From contig DITN01000055.1 of the NCBI GenBank assembly GCA_002422865.1, positions 9,669-27,578 on the forward strand: DNA of 17,910 nt. Direction: 5' to 3'. This document shows, piece by piece, positions 1 to 7,190 of the stretch (positions are counted from its first letter, which is position 1; each line of letters opens with the position of its first letter). Source of the DNA: Bacteroidetes bacterium UBA6183. Its GTDB lineage: Bacteria; Bacteroidota; Bacteroidia; UKL13-3. The notes under the pieces were generated by a model. The model did not search any database. It was given only the letters and a program-made list of their open reading frames with translations, and had not been told where the DNA came from. A program made the translations under genes and the position numbers.

Positions 1-1
1 G

Positions 2-1159
2 AGCAGTATGGGCATTACCCAAATTGCTGCTGTAATGGGCAGCTGTGTGGCCGGTGGTGCTTATTTGCCTATTATGAGTGATGAGGCCATGATTGTAGAT
101 AAAACAGGATCAATATTTTTGGCCGGCAGCTACTTGGTAAAAGCTGCCATTGGTGAAGATATTGATAATGAAACTTTAGGTGGTGCAACTACACATTGTG
201 AAATTAGTGGTGTTACCGATTACAAGTTTGAAAACGATGCAGCTTGTTTAGATAGGATTAAACGCATCATGGATAAAATAGGTGATTTTGATAAAGCCGG
301 GTTTAATCGTGCTGCATCGATTGCTCCAGCAAAAAGTATGGATGATGTGTATGACGCAGTTGCCAATTTTACCAAACCATTTGATGTAATGGAAATTATT
401 GAGCGTTTGGTTGATGCCGGTAGTTTTGATCCTTACAAGGAACTTTACGGAAAAACCATTACTTGTGGTTATGCGCGTATTGATGGATGGGCCGTTGGTA
501 TAGTGGCCAATAACCGTCAGGTTGTAAAAGCCAAAAAGCCCAAACAAAATGCAGCCGATAATCCTACCGAGATGCAAATTGGTGGTGTTATATACAGCGA
601 TAGTGCAGATAAGGCAGCACATTTTATCATGAACTGTAACCAGAAAAAAATACCATTGGTGTTTTTGCAAGATGTTACCGGATTTATGGTGGGCAGCAGA
701 AGCGAGCACGGTGGAATTATTAAAGATGGTGCAAAATTGGTTAATGCCCAAGCCAATTCTGTAGTGCCTAAGTTTACCATCATAACAGGTAACAGTTATG
801 GTGCAGGTAATTATGCCATGTGTGGTAAAGCTTACGACCCAAGATTAATCGCGGCCTGGCCAAATGCAAATATTGCCGTTATGGGTGGTGCCCAAGCTGC
901 AAAGGTTTTGTTGCAGATAGAAGAAGCAAGTTTAAAGGCAAAAGGTGAAGTAATAGATGAAACTAAAAAAGCTGAAATGTTAAAAAACATTACAGATAGG
1001 TACACCAAACAAACCTCTCCGTATTATGCGGCTGCAAGGCTATGGGTTGATGCCATAATTAATCCAACAGCAACACGCAAATGGATTAGTATGGGAATAG
1101 AAGCGGCTAACCATGCACCGTTAACCAAAGAATTTAGACCGGGTGTTATAAGAGCCTAA
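2..1159 (+). CDS. Acyl-CoA carboxylase beta (carboxyltransferase) subunit, 5'-truncated by window edge
   Basis: The frame is open from the first bases, so this is the C-terminal part (about 386 residues) of a protein that is normally about 520-550 aa. The biotin-dependent carboxyltransferase subunit moves CO2 from carboxybiotin to an acyl-CoA in the cytoplasm. Visible family signatures are the first crotonase-like half (GSCVAGGAYLPIMSDEA, LGGATTHCEISGV) and the second half (GFMVGSRSEHGGIIKDGAK, SYGAGNYAMCGKAYDPR, NANIAVMGGAQAA). The wording of these blocks is closest to what I know of methylcrotonyl-CoA carboxylase beta (leucine breakdown); propionyl-CoA or another short-chain acyl-CoA substrate is the alternative. 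The alpha (biotin carboxylase/BCCP) subunit is not in the window. It ends at a TAA followed at once by a strong hairpin terminator. Family certain, substrate moderate. Confidence 0.93.
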   Translation, partial: SSMGITQIAAVMGSCVAGGAYLPIMSDEAMIVDKTGSIFLAGSYLVKAAIGEDIDNETLGGATTHCEISGVTDYKFENDAACLDRIKRIMDKIGDFDKAGFNRAASIAPAKSMDDVYDAVANFTKPFDVMEIIERLVDAGSFDPYKELYGKTITCGYARIDGWAVGIVANNRQVVKAKKPKQNAADNPTEMQIGGVIYSDSADKAAHFIMNCNQKKIPLVFLQDVTGFMVGSRSEHGGIIKDGAKLVNAQANSVVPKFTIITGNSYGAGNYAMCGKAYDPRLIAAWPNANIAVMGGAQAAKVLLQIEEASLKAKGEVIDETKKAEMLKNITDRYTKQTSPYYAAARLWVDAIINPTATRKWISMGIEAANHAPLTKEFRPGVIRA

Positions 1160-1166
1160 AAAATTG

Positions 1167-1202
1167 CAAGCCACTTTATTTATTAAGGTGGCTTGTTTTT
1201 TA
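1167..1202. terminator. Intrinsic terminator, probably bidirectional
   Basis: CAAGCCAC at 1167-1174 pairs perfectly with GTGGCTTG at 1188-1195, with further A-U/G-U pairs closing the loop, followed by a run of six T. It sits just after the carboxylase stop codon. On the other strand the stem is followed by CAATTTTTT, so the same hairpin can end the convergent GreA/GreB-like gene, whose stop lies against it. Confidence 0.85.
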
Positions 1203-1664
1203 TATAATGCTTTTAATGGTTGATTCTTTTTGTGCAATGGTAACTTCATCACCAACACATTTGTTAAGCAAGCCTTGCACTATCGGTGCAGCAGGAGATA
1301 CCACAGCAATTTTGTAACCATCAAAATCTACCACACCAATGCTGGTGGCAATAAATACAATTTGGTTGTTTGATGTTTCAACCAAAGCTCCTTTTTGCAC
1401 TTTTGTGCAAACAATACTTGGGTTAATAAGCATAAGGCTCGATAAATCTTGTTTAGCTGCTTTTAACTGTTTAGCATTCATGTCACGTGCAATTTGGCTC
1501 ATTGCTCGGCCTGTTTCGTATTTATCTCCCGCACTGCTTTTGTCTTCACTATTAGCACTTTCTTGTGCATCTATCATTGCAGCTGTAAAACTTGTAATAC
1601 GTTTTTCAACCTCGCTTTTGCAATGTTCAAAAATTCTTGTTTTAAAATCAATAGTTATCTCCAT
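1200..1664 (-). CDS. GreA/GreB-like transcription elongation factor family protein
   Basis: 154 residues, close to GreA length (about 158). The first 75 or so residues are charged and helical, with the motif SSAGDKYETGRAM seen in Bacteroidota members of this family. The C-terminal half (GALVETSNNQIVFIATSIG, then PAAPIVQGLLNKCVGDEVTI) matches the FKBP-like C-terminal domain of GreA, where SPIARALIGK..GDEV is usual. Family knowledge: Gre factors bind in the RNA polymerase secondary channel and rescue backtracked complexes. Whether this divergent version keeps that activity is not visible. Relatives are often labelled 3-oxoacyl-ACP synthase in databases, which nothing in this sequence supports. 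It is divergent from the acyltransferase gene, with about 60 bases between starts. Confidence 0.8.
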   Translation of the reverse strand: MEITIDFKTRIFEHCKSEVEKRITSFTAAMIDAQESANSEDKSSAGDKYETGRAMSQIARDMNAKQLKAAKQDLSSLMLINPSIVCTKVQKGALVETSNNQIVFIATSIGVVDFDGYKIAVVSPAAPIVQGLLNKCVGDEVTIAQKESTIKSII

Positions 1665-1726
1665 CTCCTATGTGCAATAGTAAATATTCTCAGTTAATTT
1701 CTTTTTTTATATTTACCTCAAAATAA

Positions 1727-2620
1727 ATGCTCATGCCAAAACAACCCAAATGGTATTATTACATATTAGCTTCTCCAATTTATTTGTTGATGTTGCTGCC
1801 ATTTCCGGTCCTTTATTTAATTTCTGATGTACTTAGTTTTATTGCTTATTACATTATTAAGTATCGAAGAAAGGTTGTTAATACCAATCTTAAAAAGGCA
1901 TTCCCTGATAAAAGCGGCTCAGAAATAAAAAGTATTGAAAGGCGCTATTACCGTAACATGATTGATGTTTTTATTGAAACTTTTAAAACGTTAACGGTTG
2001 GAAGAAGGACTATTGTGAAACGCGTAAAAATGCGTAACACTGATTTTATTAAAGAATTGCACAGAAATAACAAATCGGTTGTTTTATTGCTCGGACACCT
2101 TGGTAATTGGGAGTGGGGTGGTTTTTCTTATACTTACCAATTAGGTTTTCCCGTGGGTACTTTGTACCATCCGTTGTCAAACCCATTTTTCGAATGGTTA
2201 ACCTATAAACTAAGGTCAAAGTGTGGTGTGGAGTTGATTTCCATGCAACAATCAGCCAGGAATTTTGCTGAAAATAAAGGAAAAGCAAGAACAGTGGCTT
2301 TTATTGCGGATCAATCGCCACAGCCTACACATGCCTACTGGACTCAATTCTTAAATCAAGAAACCGGTTTTTTTACCGGGGCAGAGAAATTAGCCATGAA
2401 GTACGATTCAGTTGTTGTTTATGCTGATATAGAAAAACACGGAAGAGGCAAATACACCGTTGTTTTTGAGTTGATAACAGAGCATCCTTCAGAAATGAAA
2501 CCCAATGAAATTACTCAAATATTTGCAGAGAAATTAGAGAATAGCATTCGTTTAAATCCGGAGTTGTGGCTTTGGAGCCACAGACGTTGGAAACATAAAA
2601 AACCTTCAATTACGGCTTGA
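1727..2620 (+). CDS. LpxL/HtrB-family lysophospholipid (lipid A) acyltransferase
   Basis: 297 residues, the usual size for this family. A hydrophobic N-terminal segment (about residues 10-45, ILASPIYLLMLLPFPVLYL) should anchor it in the inner membrane. The catalytic HX4E motif is visible as H124-LGNW-E129 in GHLGNWEWGG. Downstream, FIADQSP and GAEKLAMKYDSVVVY match the substrate and acyl-donor region of the family. Predicted role: transfer of a secondary acyl chain to lipid A, or to another lipid such as the ornithine or glycine lipids found in Bacteroidota. The start is either the ATG at 1727 or the ATG two codons later at 1733. The last 11 bases overlap the convergent DUF4421 gene, so the two share a 3' boundary. 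Confidence 0.9.
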   Translation: MLMPKQPKWYYYILASPIYLLMLLPFPVLYLISDVLSFIAYYIIKYRRKVVNTNLKKAFPDKSGSEIKSIERRYYRNMIDVFIETFKTLTVGRRTIVKRVKMRNTDFIKELHRNNKSVVLLLGHLGNWEWGGFSYTYQLGFPVGTLYHPLSNPFFEWLTYKLRSKCGVELISMQQSARNFAENKGKARTVAFIADQSPQPTHAYWTQFLNQETGFFTGAEKLAMKYDSVVVYADIEKHGRGKYTVVFELITEHPSEMKPNEITQIFAEKLENSIRLNPELWLWSHRRWKHKKPSITA

Positions 2621-3644
2621 TAATATTATCCATTTGGTTTGATATTTTTTGTACAATACCCTTTGTTTTAAATCTGTATCCAATAATTAAGCGTGCTTCG
2701 CTAAGTTGAGTATTGAGTTGTACTTTAGGTGCTAATTGATAATTGTAAGAATCGTTAACACCAGTTATGGCAGCATAAAAACGAGCACTATTATACCCTA
2801 ATGCAATTCTTCCAACAGATCTAAAAGCAAGGGTGTTTCTGACACGTTTTTTGTCATCGGCATTGGTGAAATTTTGGTGTTGGGCAACAATACCTAATGT
2901 TGGTGCAATGGTAAAAAATATTTTCCTCAAGATAAAAGTATGTGCGTATCCGGGTAAAACACTAGCGCTGTAAAACATTCCATTCACAAGCCGTTCTTCA
3001 GATAAAGTTAGTGCGAGTAGTTGTGGTGATTCACTGAGGGGATTACTTATACTAAGCGAGTTTACGGAAGCGCCCAGTATGAAGGAACCGGCACTTTTAC
3101 GTTGTATTTCATTCATTAAGTAACTTGAGCGTAACGAATATTTTTTGTGGTTAAATACGTAAAAGTAGTTGGCACCTAAACCGTTCGCTCTCATATTGGG
3201 CAATAAAGGATAAGAATCGAAGTTTTTTCTTAAGCTGTCGTTCTTTTTATAGTTTTCTATATAAAATCCGGTATAACCGATATAGTAAACATCAAAGTAA
3301 TTTCTCTTGCCATAAATAAAGAGGTGTAAGTCCATTTCTTCGGTAGTGCCTCGTGTTTCATCTTGCAACGATTTAGGCGAATAGCCAAAGGCAATTCCTA
3401 GCCATTTATGCTGCAGCCTAATGCCTTGAGTATTTGCATCGTTTGGGTTATAAGTAATCGTGTTGATGCCTCTTATCGTAATTTGGTTATCTGGATTGCG
3501 GTTAAACAACGATATACCTAATTCACCCGTTTTGTCTGTAATAAATTTTGATCTGGTTGTGAGATAAAGGCTGTCTTTATTTTCAGCGATTGATGTGAAA
3601 ACTTCAGAAGTCAAAACCAATAAAACAAGCATTATATTTTTCAA
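2610..3644 (-). CDS. DUF4421 domain-containing secreted/outer-membrane protein
   Basis: 344 residues, recognised as DUF4421, a Bacteroidota family of unknown function. Alternating beta-strand character through most of the length (for example FDVYYIGYTGFYIENY and IALGYNSARFYAAITG) fits an outer-membrane or periplasmic beta-rich protein. The start is uncertain. A TTG at 3644 gives a signal peptide with a lysine (MKNIMLVLLVLTSEV), while the first in-frame ATG, at 3632, would leave a signal peptide with no basic residue. An in-frame TAA lies shortly upstream, so no longer start exists. I prefer the TTG. The gene is divergent from marR, and one of the two operator-like palindromes lies 47 bases before its start, so it may share regulation with the MarR operon. 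Confidence 0.8.
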   Translation of the reverse strand: MKNIMLVLLVLTSEVFTSIAENKDSLYLTTRSKFITDKTGELGISLFNRNPDNQITIRGINTITYNPNDANTQGIRLQHKWLGIAFGYSPKSLQDETRGTTEEMDLHLFIYGKRNYFDVYYIGYTGFYIENYKKNDSLRKNFDSYPLLPNMRANGLGANYFYVFNHKKYSLRSSYLMNEIQRKSAGSFILGASVNSLSISNPLSESPQLLALTLSEERLVNGMFYSASVLPGYAHTFILRKIFFTIAPTLGIVAQHQNFTNADDKKRVRNTLAFRSVGRIALGYNSARFYAAITGVNDSYNYQLAPKVQLNTQLSEARLIIGYRFKTKGIVQKISNQMDNIIKP

Positions 3645-3690
3645 TGCAACGAAGGTAAGTTAAATTATCATCTAACGGGCTGCTTGATTG

Positions 3691-3702
3691 ATGTATATAC
3701 AA
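3691..3702. promoter_or_regulatory. Operator-like site 1 of the MarR intergenic region
   Basis: ATGTATATACAA shares 11 of 12 bases with the site at 3764-3775, centre to centre 73 bases apart, close to seven helical turns. It lies 47 bases upstream of the DUF4421 start on the minus strand. Binding by the adjacent MarR protein is inferred from repetition and position only. Confidence 0.5.
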
Positions 3703-3751
3703 ATTTTATAGTCTTAAAAATCAGTTATATATGGGTATTGTTAAAATAATG

Positions 3752-3783
3752 TATTGACAATATATGTATATACATTAATTTCG
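3752..3783 (+). promoter_or_regulatory. marR-yceI promoter with embedded palindromic operator
   Basis: TATTG at 3752-3756 and TAATTTCG at 3776-3783 (one mismatch from TAnnTTTG) are spaced as in Bacteroidota -33/-7 promoters. The perfect 12-base palindrome ATGTATATACAT at 3764-3775 fills the spacer. A repressor there would block polymerase, so autorepression by the MarR protein is the natural reading. The leader before the ATG at 3798 would be only about ten bases. Confidence 0.6.
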
Positions 3784-3797
3784 TGCTGTAATTAGAA

Positions 3798-4247
3798 ATG
3801 AAATTAGAAGACGCTATAAAACAAACAGCTTTTAAAACTGAGGAAGAGCGGTTGGTTATTAACTTGGTTTATACTTCCGGATGGTTATCATCTGAACAAA
3901 ACAGGTTTTTTAAGCGTTTTGGTATTTCATCTCAGCAATATAACGTGTTACGCATTTTAAGAGGGCAATATCCTAATCCGGCAAGTGTTGGTTTAATACA
4001 GGAACGAATGTTGGATAAAATGAGTAACGCATCAAGGTTGATTGAGAAGTTAAAACAAAAAAAGCTGATTAAACGATCTGAGTGTAGTAAAGACAGAAGA
4101 CAAGTAGACGTGTTGGTAACCCAAGAAGGGTTATCGTTACTTAAAGAAATTGACAATTTGAATAACGAAATGCACAGTATTTGCAATACACTCGATGTAA
4201 ACGAAAAGAAAACATTAAATAACTTACTTGATAAATTAAGAAACTAA
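3798..4247 (+). CDS. MarR family transcriptional regulator
   Basis: 149 residues, standard for MarR. The winged-helix core is visible: FGISSQQYNVLRILRG (helix before the HTH), SVGLIQERMLDKMSNASRLIEKLKQKKLI (recognition region) and the wing SECSKDRRQVDVLVTQEG with the conserved D-R-R. MarR proteins are dimers that bind short palindromes and release them on binding a ligand or on oxidation. The ligand cannot be read here; there is a Cys in the wing (ECSKD) and another near the C-terminus (SICNT). The yceI gene follows after 12 bases, so the two are co-transcribed. The palindromes upstream make autoregulation likely. Confidence 0.92.
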   Translation: MKLEDAIKQTAFKTEEERLVINLVYTSGWLSSEQNRFFKRFGISSQQYNVLRILRGQYPNPASVGLIQERMLDKMSNASRLIEKLKQKKLIKRSECSKDRRQVDVLVTQEGLSLLKEIDNLNNEMHSICNTLDVNEKKTLNNLLDKLRN

Positions 4248-4259
4248 AACACAAAAAAC

Positions 4260-4859
4260 ATGAAAAAACTATTCTCTTTAGCTGCTATTGCAGGATTAGC
4301 ATTATCAGTTGTGGCTGTTAGCCAACCAAAATCTCAAAACGCTGCTACTTTAAAAGTTGATGCGAAAGAATCAACCTTTAAATGGACAGGTAAAAAAGTT
4401 ACCGGAGAACACTGGGGTTACGTTAAATTTAACGATGGTACCGTAACTGTTGATGGTAAAAAATTAACAGGTGGAACTTTCACTATGGACATGACTTCAA
4501 TCTCTGTTCAAGACATGCAAGGTGAGTACCAACAAAAATTAGAAGGTCACTTAAAATCTGATGATTTCTTCTCTACAGAAAAATTTACCACTAGCACTTT
4601 AAAAATTAAATCGTTAACAGCAATTGCTGGTGCAAAAGCAGGTTCAAACAACAACAACGTTGTTGCTGATTTAACCATTAAAGGTATTACTAAAGAAATT
4701 ACTTTCCCGGCTCAAATTATTGTAGCTAAGGATAAAGTAATTGCCAACGCTGAGTTTGCAGTAGACCGTACTTTATTTGATGTTAAATACAAAGGTATGG
4801 CTGATAACTTGATTGATGATACTTTTAAAGTTAATGTACGCGTTGTAGCTAAAAAATAA
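4260..4859 (+). CDS. YceI family periplasmic lipid-binding protein
   Basis: 199 residues with a clear signal peptide (MKKLFSLAAIAGLALSVVAV). Classic YceI lipocalin-like features follow: STFKWTGKKVTGEHWGYVKF, GGTFTMDMTSISVQD, LKSDDFFSTEKFTTSTL, LTIKGITKEITFPA and AEFAVDRTLFDVKY. YceI proteins are beta-barrels that bind isoprenoid-type lipids in the periplasm; the cellular role varies. Synonymous codons look biased compared with neighbours (many GCT, GGT, ACT and AAC), which suggests strong expression. It is co-transcribed behind a MarR gene, a common pairing in Bacteroidota, and is closed by a strong hairpin terminator. Confidence 0.93.
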   Translation: MKKLFSLAAIAGLALSVVAVSQPKSQNAATLKVDAKESTFKWTGKKVTGEHWGYVKFNDGTVTVDGKKLTGGTFTMDMTSISVQDMQGEYQQKLEGHLKSDDFFSTEKFTTSTLKIKSLTAIAGAKAGSNNNNVVADLTIKGITKEITFPAQIIVAKDKVIANAEFAVDRTLFDVKYKGMADNLIDDTFKVNVRVVAKK

Positions 4860-4884
4860 TTTCCACCCGCCCAAAAACAAGCTT

Positions 4885-4924
4885 AAATAGCATAGTTAAC
4901 TGTACAGTTGCTATGCTATTTTTG
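4885..4924 (+). terminator. Intrinsic terminator of the marR-yceI operon
   Basis: AAATAGCATAG (4885-4895) pairs with CTATGCTATTT (4911-4921). The segment between them, AACTGTACAGTT (4898-4909), is itself a palindrome and extends the stem with a small bulge. The descending arm runs into a T stretch. It lies about 25 bases after the yceI stop codon. Confidence 0.8.
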
Positions 4925-4940
4925 TTTAACTCGTAATTAA

Positions 4941-5810
4941 ATGAACAGACGTGATTTTTTATCAACCATACCCATTATGCTAACAAGTGCACAACAATTG
5001 TTAAACGAAGTGAACGCAATGCCGCCCACTCCTTTAATGCCCGCATTTTTTATCGGGCATGGCTCGCCAATCAATGCCATAACTGATAATAAGTTTACGC
5101 AAGACTTGGCTAAATCAACACGCAACCTGCCTGCACCAAATGCAATTTTGGTAGTGTCTGCGCACTGGTTAACCCGCGGTACATTTGTTTCTACCAATAA
5201 GTTTCCTAAAACCATTTATGATTTTGGCGGATTCCCCAAAGCATTATCAGAAGTGAAATACGAACCACTGGGTTCACCGGAGTATGCGTTGCAGGCTAAA
5301 ACCTTGCTTGATCAATCACACAACATACAAACTGACGAGCACATGGGATTAGACCATGGGGCATGGAGTATTTTAAAACACATGTATCCTAAAGCAAATA
5401 TTCCTGTTTTTCAGTTAAGTATTGATGTATCAAAGCCTGCTAATTACCATTACGATTTAATTAAGCAATTAGATTTATTACGTAAAAAGGGTTTGATGAT
5501 TGTAGGTAGTGGTAACATAGTACATAATCTTGCTCGTGTTAATTGGAATAACCCAACTGCAGGTCCTTACGATTGGACTGTTGAGTTTGATACTTATGTT
5601 AAAAACAATTTAGAATCAGGCAATCATTTGGCATTGGTTGATTATTTAAAAGCTGGACAATCAGCTAACCTTTCGGTACCAACAAATGATCACTATTTAC
5701 CTATGTTGTATGTATTAGGTATTCAACAAAAAAATGAACTGCTCAAATTTATACACCATAGCTTCGATATGGGTAGCATTAGCATGCGTAGTTTTATGTT
5801 ACAAGGGTGA
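4941..5810 (+). CDS. YgiD-like extradiol ring-cleavage dioxygenase (DODA type, class III)
   Basis: 289 residues. The LigB/DODA fold is recognised from FFIGHGSPINAI, VVSAHWLTRG, DEHMGLDHGAW and GSGNIVHNL. Likely metal ligands are H40 (GHGSP), H75 (SAHW) and H195 (IVHN) or H251 (NDHYLP). Family knowledge: these enzymes open catechol rings, as E. coli YgiD does with DOPA; the physiological substrate here is unknown. Oddity: the N-terminus MNRRDFLSTIPIMLTSAQ carries a twin-arginine followed by a short hydrophobic stretch, resembling a Tat signal, and the catalytic domain starts only near residue 27 (MPPTPLMPAFF). Either it is exported or the extension is a remnant. An internal ATG at codon 27 would give the usual cytoplasmic length. 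It converges with the next gene, overlapping by 12 bases. Confidence 0.9.
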   Translation: MNRRDFLSTIPIMLTSAQQLLNEVNAMPPTPLMPAFFIGHGSPINAITDNKFTQDLAKSTRNLPAPNAILVVSAHWLTRGTFVSTNKFPKTIYDFGGFPKALSEVKYEPLGSPEYALQAKTLLDQSHNIQTDEHMGLDHGAWSILKHMYPKANIPVFQLSIDVSKPANYHYDLIKQLDLLRKKGLMIVGSGNIVHNLARVNWNNPTAGPYDWTVEFDTYVKNNLESGNHLALVDYLKAGQSANLSVPTNDHYLPMLYVLGIQQKNELLKFIHHSFDMGSISMRSFMLQG

Positions 5811-6380
5811 TTTTATAATCCTTAACTGATTATGGTTAGTGCGGGCGGCATCTTCGGGAGATAAGTTGTTTTGTGTTTCCCTTCTTTTTTTGGAAGAACT
5901 ATTTATCATCGCTATTCCGCCTGCTAACATTCCACCGGTAAATGCTGCAAGTATTGCACCTGCACCAGTCTCTTCAATCAGCAAAGCAATTGTTCCAGGT
6001 AAAAACAAAGCACCTAAAGTTACTAAAGTTATTCCACCAGCCTGGAGTGCCACATTACCGGGCTTTGAGTAATTAATTATACTTTTATTACTGAAACTAC
6101 TTATTTCTATAATACCCCTTATCTGCTCAGGCGAAAGTAAATAAACGGAGTCTTTTGTTGCAAACAAAAAGGTATTGTCGTATACAGCATCAAAATACCC
6201 TTTAAGCAGTCCCGTATCATTTAAAAGAACAGCGTAAGCCTGAAATTCAACAACCTTTATGTAGCTATTATTCTTTGTATCATGAATAAAAAGCTGGTTA
6301 GCCATATGTTGTGCATTTGCCGAAAAAGCGAAACCAATAAGTAGAATGGCATAAAGCCATTTAGCATGAAAAGTTTTCAT
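5799..6380 (-). CDS. Hypothetical membrane-associated protein with signal peptide
   Basis: I do not recognise a named family. I chose the ATG at 6380, not the upstream in-frame start at 6419, because it opens directly into a good signal peptide (MKTFHAKWLYAILLIGFAFSANAQ) and avoids overlapping the crp-like gene. The mature part begins with a beta-rich stretch (about residues 25-100, IKVVEFQAYAVLLNDTGLLKGYFDAVYD) that may bind or sense something. It is followed by two glycine/alanine-rich hydrophobic segments (GGITLVTLGALFLPGTIALLI and GAGAILAAFTGGMLAGGIAMI) that look like a transmembrane hairpin. The tail is basic and polar (SSSKKRRETQNNLSPED). It lies 35 bases downstream of the Crp/Fnr gene on the same strand, so the two could be co-transcribed. 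Confidence 0.7.
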   Translation of the reverse strand: MKTFHAKWLYAILLIGFAFSANAQHMANQLFIHDTKNNSYIKVVEFQAYAVLLNDTGLLKGYFDAVYDNTFLFATKDSVYLLSPEQIRGIIEISSFSNKSIINYSKPGNVALQAGGITLVTLGALFLPGTIALLIEETGAGAILAAFTGGMLAGGIAMINSSSKKRRETQNNLSPEDAARTNHNQLRIIKSPL

Positions 6381-6415
6381 GAGGATAGTTTTTAGTATAT
6401 CAAGTATACAAAAAA

Positions 6416-7123
6416 TCAAACACTTGCGTGCGAAATTTTTTCAAGTTTATTTTTTTCTAATATGCGAATTTTTTTTCCGTCAAGTTCAATCAGTTTATCG
6501 CTCTTAAATTCACTCAATAATCTAATAACAGTTTCAGTGGCGGTACCTACTATATTGGCAATATCTTCGCGCGGCAGTGTAATTGCAATTACATCGTTGT
6601 CTAAATTATTCGATTTAAATGTTGCATGTAAAAACAGTAACGTTTCAGCCAAACGCTCTCTAACACTTTTTTGAGCTAAACTTTGTACGCGCTCCTCAAC
6701 AACCCCCAACTCATGGCTAAGAGCCTTAAGCAAGTCTTTACTGATAGAGGCATTTTCATCCATGATTTGAAGAAATATTTGTTTAGGAATGAAGCAAGCA
6801 ATCGTATCTTCCAAACAAACAGCCGAAGAAATAAGCGGCTCATCTGCTATAAGCGCTCTATAACCTAATACATCACCTGGTTGTGCAAATCGTAATATTT
6901 GTTCTTTACCATCTAAGTTGGTACGCACAAGTTTAATCACCCCACTAACTATGCAGTAAACGCCAAGGGGTATAGCACTTTCATTAAAAAGTAATTCTCC
7001 TTTTTTGTATGATCCGCAAGACTTAGCCTGCTCCACCATTTCGGCTTGTGTGGGTGTGCATTGGTTTAAGAACGAAATTTTGTTCGAATCACAAAGTTTG
7101 TAATCCATGTTGGCTCTATGCAT
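6416..7123 (-). CDS. Crp/Fnr family transcriptional regulator
   Basis: 235 residues. An N-terminal cyclic-nucleotide-binding-type beta-barrel (about residues 35-125: YKKGELLFNESAIPLGVYCIVSGVIKL, FAQPGDVLGYRAL) is followed by the dimer helix (LSHELGVVEERVQSLAQKSVRERLAETLL). The HTH_Crp domain comes last (LPREDIANIVGTATETVIRLLSEF), with the usual E-x3-R recognition helix. The effector is unknown. The barrel lacks a convincing cAMP phosphate-binding R-[ST]-A motif. Cysteines at C11, C22, C36 and C57 are suggestive of an Fe-S or redox sensor but are not in the spacing of E. coli FNR. The start could also be the ATG six codons in (7108, MDYKL). It lies between the M61 gene upstream and a small membrane protein downstream on the same strand. 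Confidence 0.9.
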   Translation of the reverse strand: MHRANMDYKLCDSNKISFLNQCTPTQAEMVEQAKSCGSYKKGELLFNESAIPLGVYCIVSGVIKLVRTNLDGKEQILRFAQPGDVLGYRALIADEPLISSAVCLEDTIACFIPKQIFLQIMDENASISKDLLKALSHELGVVEERVQSLAQKSVRERLAETLLFLHATFKSNNLDNDVIAITLPREDIANIVGTATETVIRLLSEFKSDKLIELDGKKIRILEKNKLEKISHASV

Positions 7124-7156
7124 TTTATAGCTTCGGTTGATTGGAATTCAAAAATA

Positions 7157-7190
7157 ATAAAAAAATGTATCCTTGCTGATTATTCAGCAA
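7157..7190 (-). terminator. Possible terminator at the end of the M61 gene
   Basis: TTGCTGA (7173-7179) and TCAGCAA (7184-7190) form a 7-base stem with a 4-base loop that includes the M61 stop codon. On the minus strand a T-rich run (ATTTTTTTATT) follows after a few bases. The T run is not directly adjacent, so efficiency is doubtful. Confidence 0.4.

Noticed and set aside
248..751. Long minus-strand open frame within the carboxylase gene
   Set aside because: It is fully antisense to a strongly conserved coding region and shows no domain. The other antisense or out-of-frame open frames, for example at 9376-9690, 13565-14024 and 15601-15810, fall for the same reason.
1200..1664. Annotation as 3-oxoacyl-ACP synthase
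   Set aside because: The protein is far too short, has no ketosynthase motif, and its C-terminal half reads as GreA-like.
6381..6419. N-terminal extension (start at 6419) of the small membrane protein
   Set aside because: It would overlap the crp-like gene and put residues in front of a well-formed signal peptide that begins at 6380.
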